A DNA stretch of 18,173 nt from an uncultured Pelagibacteraceae bacterium. Lineage in GTDB: Bacteria > Pseudomonadota > Alphaproteobacteria > Pelagibacterales > Pelagibacteraceae. The notes under the pieces are model-generated. The model did not search any database, was not told the origin of the DNA, and was given only the letters and a program-made list of their open reading frames with translations. A program made the position numbers and the translations under genes. The DNA is taken from contig CACLMO010000018.1 in the NCBI GenBank assembly GCA_902608065.1, forward strand, positions 1-18,173. Direction: 5' to 3'. Positions 14,201 to 18,173 of the stretch are shown one piece after another (positions within the stretch are counted from its first letter, which is position 1; each line of letters starts with the position of its first letter).

Positions 14201-16151
14201 TTAATTCTTTAATGTTTCTAAACTGTTTTAAACTATCTGGATTAGCTAAAGCTTCCAAGTTTTTTATTGCAATTCCTTCTACCGTTTGTTTGACAGCTAG
14301 CTCTACAAGTTTTCCATTTTTTGTCTTAGGAACTTCGGAGATAGAAATTATTTTTGAAGGCACGTGTCTAGGTGATGCATTAATTTTTATTTCATTTTTA
14401 ATTTTATTTTTAATTTCGTCATTTAAGTTATAGCCTTCATTGGGCACTATAAATAATATTATTCTAATATCATTTTTCCAAGTTTGTCCAATAACAATTG
14501 ACTCTTGTATTTCTTTAAATTTTTCAACGACACTATATATTTCTGCAGTACCGAGTCGTACTCCCCCAGGATTAAGCGTAGTATCAGATCTTCCAAATAT
14601 AACGAAACCGTCATTATTTGTTATTTTAGCAAAGTCACCATGATGCCAAACATTTTTGTATCTTTCAAAATAAGCAGATTTATATTTTATATCTTTATCA
14701 TCATTCCAAAACTTAACAGGCATCGAAGGAAAAGGCTTTTTACAAACTAATTCTCCTTTTGTATTTTTTATAGATAAACCTTTTTCATCAAATATATCTA
14801 TATCCATGCCCAAGCCTCTATTTTGAATTTCACCTGAATAAACTGGTTGAAATAAATTTCCCAAAACAAAACATGAAACAATATCAGTTCCACCTGAAAT
14901 AGAAGATAAATGAACATCTTTTTTAATATTCTTGTAAATATATTCAAATCCATCTTTGGACAAAGGCGAACCAGTTGAACAAATTGTTTTTAATTTCGAA
15001 AGATCATGTTTATTCTTTGGAATTACTTTATGATTACTAAGTGTGTCAATATATTTGGCGCTTACACCAAACAGAGTAACCTTTTCTTCACTAACAAATT
15101 CAAATAATAAATCTTGTTTTTTATACATAGGAAATCCATCGAAAAGTAAAATTGTAGCTCCAGATGAAAGAGCTCCAACAAGCCAATTCCACATCATCCA
15201 ACCACAAGTAGTGAAATAAAAAACTCTATCATTTTCTTTTACATCGCAGTGAATTTGAAGTTCTTTATTATGTTGAAGCAAAACACCACCTGTTCCATGA
15301 CAAATGCATTTTGGTTTACCCGTAGTTCCGCTAGAATAAAGAATTGTTAAAGGATCATTAAAGTTAAATTTAGAGTATGATATCTTTTTTTTACCGCTAA
15401 TTTTCATTAGCTCATTCCAACTATAATTTTTAATTTTTAATTTTTTTATTCTTTCATTTTCTGTTCCTGGATATGGCACTACTACTATTTTGTTAATAGA
15501 TTTAACTTTTTTTAATATTTCTGGCAATCTTTCTAAAATATTAATTTTTTTTCCATTATAAAAATAAATATCTCCGATAAATAATATTTTTGGTTTAATT
15601 TGCGAAAACCTATCTATAACTCCCATGGTACCAAAATCTGGAGAACATGAAGACCAGATTGCTCCTATAGCTGAAGTGCCTAGATAGGCAATTACTGTTT
15701 CAGGTAAATTTGGAAGATATGCTGCTACTCTATCTCCTTTATTTACTCCATTTAATTTCATCCAATTAGCAATTTGAGCAACTTGTTGATTCAAATCTTT
15801 CCAGGACAAAATTTTTTTATACCCATTTTCACTTTTAAATATAATGGCTGCTTCAGAATTATTTTTTTTAAGTAAATTTTCTGCGTAATTAAGTTTGCTA
15901 TCTGGAAAAAATTTATTCTTATAAAAAATTTCAGATTTCTGAAGTAAAATATTTCCCAAATCTCCTTTTATCTTTGTAAAATCCCAAATTGATTTCCAAA
16001 AATATTGTGGATTTTGTACTGACCATTTCCAAATTTTATTATAATCATTATCAAAATTAATTTTGAATTTTTTACTAATAAAATTAGAATATAAAAATAA
16101 ATTAGTTTTATTTAATTTTTCCTTTTTAAGCTTCCAAAGACAAGTATCCAT
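14193..16151 (-). CDS. Acetoacetate-CoA ligase (acetoacetyl-CoA synthetase)
   Basis: This adenylate-forming enzyme (652 residues from the chosen start) has the length of acetoacetyl-CoA synthetases, which make acetoacetyl-CoA from acetoacetate, ATP and CoA. The N-terminal region has YFWKSIWDF and KLNYAENLL, typical of the family. The AMP-binding loop LYSSGTTGKPK lies at 271-281. The FTTCGWMMWNWLVGAL segment is the characteristic acetoacetyl-CoA synthetase version of the next motif. HGDFA and NPGGVRLGTAEIY occur in the last third, and KTKNGK with catalytic Lys614 near the end. The frame extends to a TTG at 16166, but ATG 16151 (MDTCLWK) is the better start; neither has a Shine-Dalgarno. Activity on another 3-oxo acid cannot be excluded. 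Its stop overlaps the aminotransferase start by 8 bases. Confidence 0.92.
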   Translation of the reverse strand: MDTCLWKLKKEKLNKTNLFLYSNFISKKFKINFDNDYNKIWKWSVQNPQYFWKSIWDFTKIKGDLGNILLQKSEIFYKNKFFPDSKLNYAENLLKKNNSEAAIIFKSENGYKKILSWKDLNQQVAQIANWMKLNGVNKGDRVAAYLPNLPETVIAYLGTSAIGAIWSSCSPDFGTMGVIDRFSQIKPKILFIGDIYFYNGKKINILERLPEILKKVKSINKIVVVPYPGTENERIKKLKIKNYSWNELMKISGKKKISYSKFNFNDPLTILYSSGTTGKPKCICHGTGGVLLQHNKELQIHCDVKENDRVFYFTTCGWMMWNWLVGALSSGATILLFDGFPMYKKQDLLFEFVSEEKVTLFGVSAKYIDTLSNHKVIPKNKHDLSKLKTICSTGSPLSKDGFEYIYKNIKKDVHLSSISGGTDIVSCFVLGNLFQPVYSGEIQNRGLGMDIDIFDEKGLSIKNTKGELVCKKPFPSMPVKFWNDDKDIKYKSAYFERYKNVWHHGDFAKITNNDGFVIFGRSDTTLNPGGVRLGTAEIYSVVEKFKEIQESIVIGQTWKNDIRIILFIVPNEGYNLNDEIKNKIKNEIKINASPRHVPSKIISISEVPKTKNGKLVELAVKQTVEGIAIKNLEALANPDSLKQFRNIKELNE

Positions 16152-16268
16152 TGTGTATTGTGTCAAAAAAATTAATATTTAATTTTTAAAAACTATGTTA
16201 AACTTATACTTCAATTATTAAAAAGGAGAACTTTAAACACACTGATTCGGTCACGTTTTAATCATCTT

Positions 16269-16296
16269 TTGTTCTTAATGAAAATCTAAATATAGT
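16269..16296 (+). promoter_or_regulatory. Candidate promoter of the helicase gene
   Basis: A -35-like TTGTTC at 16269-16274 and a -10-like TATAGT at 16291-16296 are separated by 16 bases. Transcription would start near 16303, leaving a leader of about 20 bases before the ATG at 16323. The 171-base divergent region (16152-16322) is otherwise AT-rich and holds no gene I can support. Confidence 0.35.
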
Positions 16297-16322
16297 ATAG
16301 AAAAAAAAATCAAACACAATCT

Positions 16323-18173
16323 ATGGAAAATAACTTTAAAAGAATTACAGCTGTCTTGGGGCCAACAAATACTGGCAAAACCCATCTGGCCGTAGAGACA
16401 ATGTTAGAAAATGCAAGCGGAATTATTGGTTTTCCACTTAGATTATTAGCTAGAGAAATTTTTGATAAATGTGTGAAAAAAGTTGGTCCAGAAAAAGTGG
16501 CACTTATTACTGGAGAAGAAAAAATAATTCCTAGAAACCCTAAATATTACATCTGCACTGTTGAGTCCATGCCACAAAATATTTCTGTAGATTTTGTTGC
16601 TATTGATGAAATACAAATGTGTGCAGATCACGAAAGAGGACATGTTTTTACTGACCGACTATTAAATTTAAGGGGAGAAAAAATGACAATGTTTCTTGGT
16701 TCACATACAATGAAACATCTAATATCGTCCTTAATTGAAAATGTTGAATTCGTGAATAGGGAACGTTATTCAAGATTAACTTATAGTGGACACAAAAAAA
16801 TATCACGTTTAAGTCCAAAAACAGCAGTGATTGCTTTCTCGGTAGATGAAGTCTATGCAATAGCTGAGTTGGTAAGAAGACAAAAGGGTGGAGCTGCTAT
16901 AGTTATGGGTTCACTGAGTCCAAGAACTCGAAATTCTCAGGTGGAGTTATACCAATCAGGTGATGCTAATTTCCTTGTTGCCACAGATGCTATTGGAATG
17001 GGAATTAATATGGACATCGATAATGTCAGTTTTAGTAGTTTGAATAAATTTGATGGAAAAACTAGTAGACGATTAAATTTGAGTGAAATTTCACAAATAG
17101 CAGGTAGAGCCGGTAGACATATCAATGACGGTACTTTTGGAATTACCGGTCAATGTAAGGGATTATCTTCAAATGAAATAGAAAAACTAGAAAAACATGA
17201 TCTTAATAAAATAAATCTAATTTTTTGGAGAAATTCTAATTTAAATTATGAAAGTATAGATGCATTAATTAATTCTCTTGAAATAAAACCAAATAATGAA
17301 TTTTTAAAAAAAATCAGTGATTGTGAAGACGAAAAAGTATTAAAATCTATAACAAAAAGTGATGATAGAGTAAAAATTGATAAGACAAAAGAAACTATCC
17401 TTACTCTTTGGGAATGTTGTCAAATACCAGATTTTTCAAAAAAAGCATATGGTCATCATTTAAATGTAGTAAAAAAAGTCTTCGAATTTTTAACTTCTAA
17501 ATCTTATAAAGTTCCAAACGATTACATGAAAAATCAACTTAAAGATTTGGACGTATACGATGGTAATATCGATACATTGGCTAACAGAATTTCAAATGTG
17601 AGAACTTGGTCTTACGTGGCCAACAAAAAATCTTGGGTAGATAATTCTGATTACTGGATTGAAAGAACAAAAAATATTGAAGATAAATTATCTGATAAAC
17701 TCCATGAGGAACTTATGCGAAGTTTTATTGACAAAAGAATGAGTGTTTTGTCAAGAAGTTTAAAACAGGATATTGTTTTGGGGACTGAAATAAAAAATGA
17801 AAATGAAGTTATTATTGATGGGCAGTATATTGGTCAACTGAAAGGATTAAGATTGGAATTGGATCTTAAAGCTGGTTCGCTTAAAAATGATATTAAATCA
17901 CTTAGAAAGGCCGCTAGACAAGCTATAGCGCCGGAATTGTTACGAAGAACAAAAAAAATAATAGAAGGCGATACATTTCAACTTGGTAACGATCATAAAA
18001 TATATTGGATGGAAAATCCTATTGGAGACATAAATCGAGGAAAAAATTATTTAAATCCCAACTTAAAATTACAAGTTGATGAGGCGATAGAACTAAAAAC
18101 TAGTGAGGAATTAAAAAACAACTTAGAAAAAAAATTAAGTACTCTTATTTCTACAGAATTACACGACCTTGTT
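16323..18173 (+). CDS. SUV3/MgpS-like superfamily 2 RNA helicase, 3' end outside the window
   Basis: An uninterrupted frame from ATG 16323 covers 617 codons and leaves the window still open. The start MENNFKRITAVLGPTNTGKT puts a Walker A (Lys19) right at the N terminus, as in SUV3-type helicases. Walker B is DEIQ at 95-98. The second helicase domain shows MGSLSPRTR, VATDAIGMGINM at 219-230 and motif VI QIAGRAGR at 258-265. A long Lys/Glu-rich C-terminal region follows, which includes GQYIGQLKGLRLELD near 500 and resembles the extended tail of the alphaproteobacterial SUV3/MgpS-like proteins. Members unwind RNA, with a likely role in RNA turnover, but the bacterial function is poorly defined. 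There is no Shine-Dalgarno. It diverges from the acetoacetyl-CoA synthetase gene. Confidence 0.92.
   Translation, partial: MENNFKRITAVLGPTNTGKTHLAVETMLENASGIIGFPLRLLAREIFDKCVKKVGPEKVALITGEEKIIPRNPKYYICTVESMPQNISVDFVAIDEIQMCADHERGHVFTDRLLNLRGEKMTMFLGSHTMKHLISSLIENVEFVNRERYSRLTYSGHKKISRLSPKTAVIAFSVDEVYAIAELVRRQKGGAAIVMGSLSPRTRNSQVELYQSGDANFLVATDAIGMGINMDIDNVSFSSLNKFDGKTSRRLNLSEISQIAGRAGRHINDGTFGITGQCKGLSSNEIEKLEKHDLNKINLIFWRNSNLNYESIDALINSLEIKPNNEFLKKISDCEDEKVLKSITKSDDRVKIDKTKETILTLWECCQIPDFSKKAYGHHLNVVKKVFEFLTSKSYKVPNDYMKNQLKDLDVYDGNIDTLANRISNVRTWSYVANKKSWVDNSDYWIERTKNIEDKLSDKLHEELMRSFIDKRMSVLSRSLKQDIVLGTEIKNENEVIIDGQYIGQLKGLRLELDLKAGSLKNDIKSLRKAARQAIAPELLRRTKKIIEGDTFQLGNDHKIYWMENPIGDINRGKNYLNPNLKLQVDEAIELKTSEELKNNLEKKLSTLISTELHDLV

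Noticed and set aside
16152..16166. TTG start for the acetoacetyl-CoA synthetase gene
   Set aside because: It adds only five residues, has no Shine-Dalgarno, and an ATG at 16151 gives a family-like N terminus.
16223..16228. AAGGAG motif in the region between the ligase and helicase genes
   Set aside because: It looks like a Shine-Dalgarno, but no start codon with an open frame follows at a suitable distance.
1..18173. Mobile elements, CRISPR arrays, attachment sites at the tRNA
   Set aside because: No transposase or integrase gene and no spaced direct repeats were seen, and no second copy of the tRNA 3' end was noticed in the window.

Overview
This window looks like a chromosomal segment from a streamlined, very AT-rich marine alphaproteobacterium of the SAR11 / HIMB59 / AEGEAN-169 kind. 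That is an inference from four things seen here: strong A+T bias even in codon use, very short or overlapping gene boundaries, few Shine-Dalgarno sequences, and the gene set (TAXI-type TRAP transporter, SUV3/MgpS-like helicase, gltD-gltB). The exact lineage cannot be fixed from this sequence alone. No mobile element, CRISPR array, rRNA or phage gene is visible.

Layout. 1-1563 (minus strand): gltD followed by the 5' end of gltB, the two subunits of NADPH glutamate synthase. 1690-2475 (plus): undecaprenyl-diphosphatase uppP, diverging from gltD across a 126-base region that holds a perfect 7-bp inverted repeat. 2470-7375 (minus): a pyruvate dehydrogenase operon, aceE-aceF, followed by an EamA-family transporter. 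7552-8733 (minus): an acetyl-CoA acetyltransferase. 8860-8936 (plus): tRNA-Arg(ACG), then a possible 33-residue membrane peptide and a hotdog thioesterase. 9481-16151 (minus): a four-gene cluster of acetoacetyl-CoA synthetase-like ligase, class I/II aminotransferase, TAXI binding protein and fused TRAP permease. 16323 to the end (plus): the first 617 codons of a SUV3-like helicase that runs out of the window.

The main discovery is in the pyruvate dehydrogenase genes. The E2 protein (AceF, 303 residues) starts directly at the E1/E3-binding domain and has no lipoyl domain. The homodimeric-type E1 (AceE) instead carries one complete lipoyl domain with its lysine at its own N terminus, joined by a charged linker. 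The swinging arm appears to have moved from E2 to E1, which would change how acetyl groups are carried within the complex.

How the genes work together. The window is rich in acetyl-CoA metabolism. PDH makes acetyl-CoA from pyruvate. The ligase at 14193-16151 probably activates acetoacetate, and the thiolase could split acetoacetyl-CoA into two acetyl-CoA. The TRAP transporter next to the ligase and aminotransferase may import the acid that feeds this route; that link is inferred from gene order only. A canonical intrinsic terminator sits between the TRAP binding-protein gene and the permease gene, which would make the binding protein in excess over the permease.
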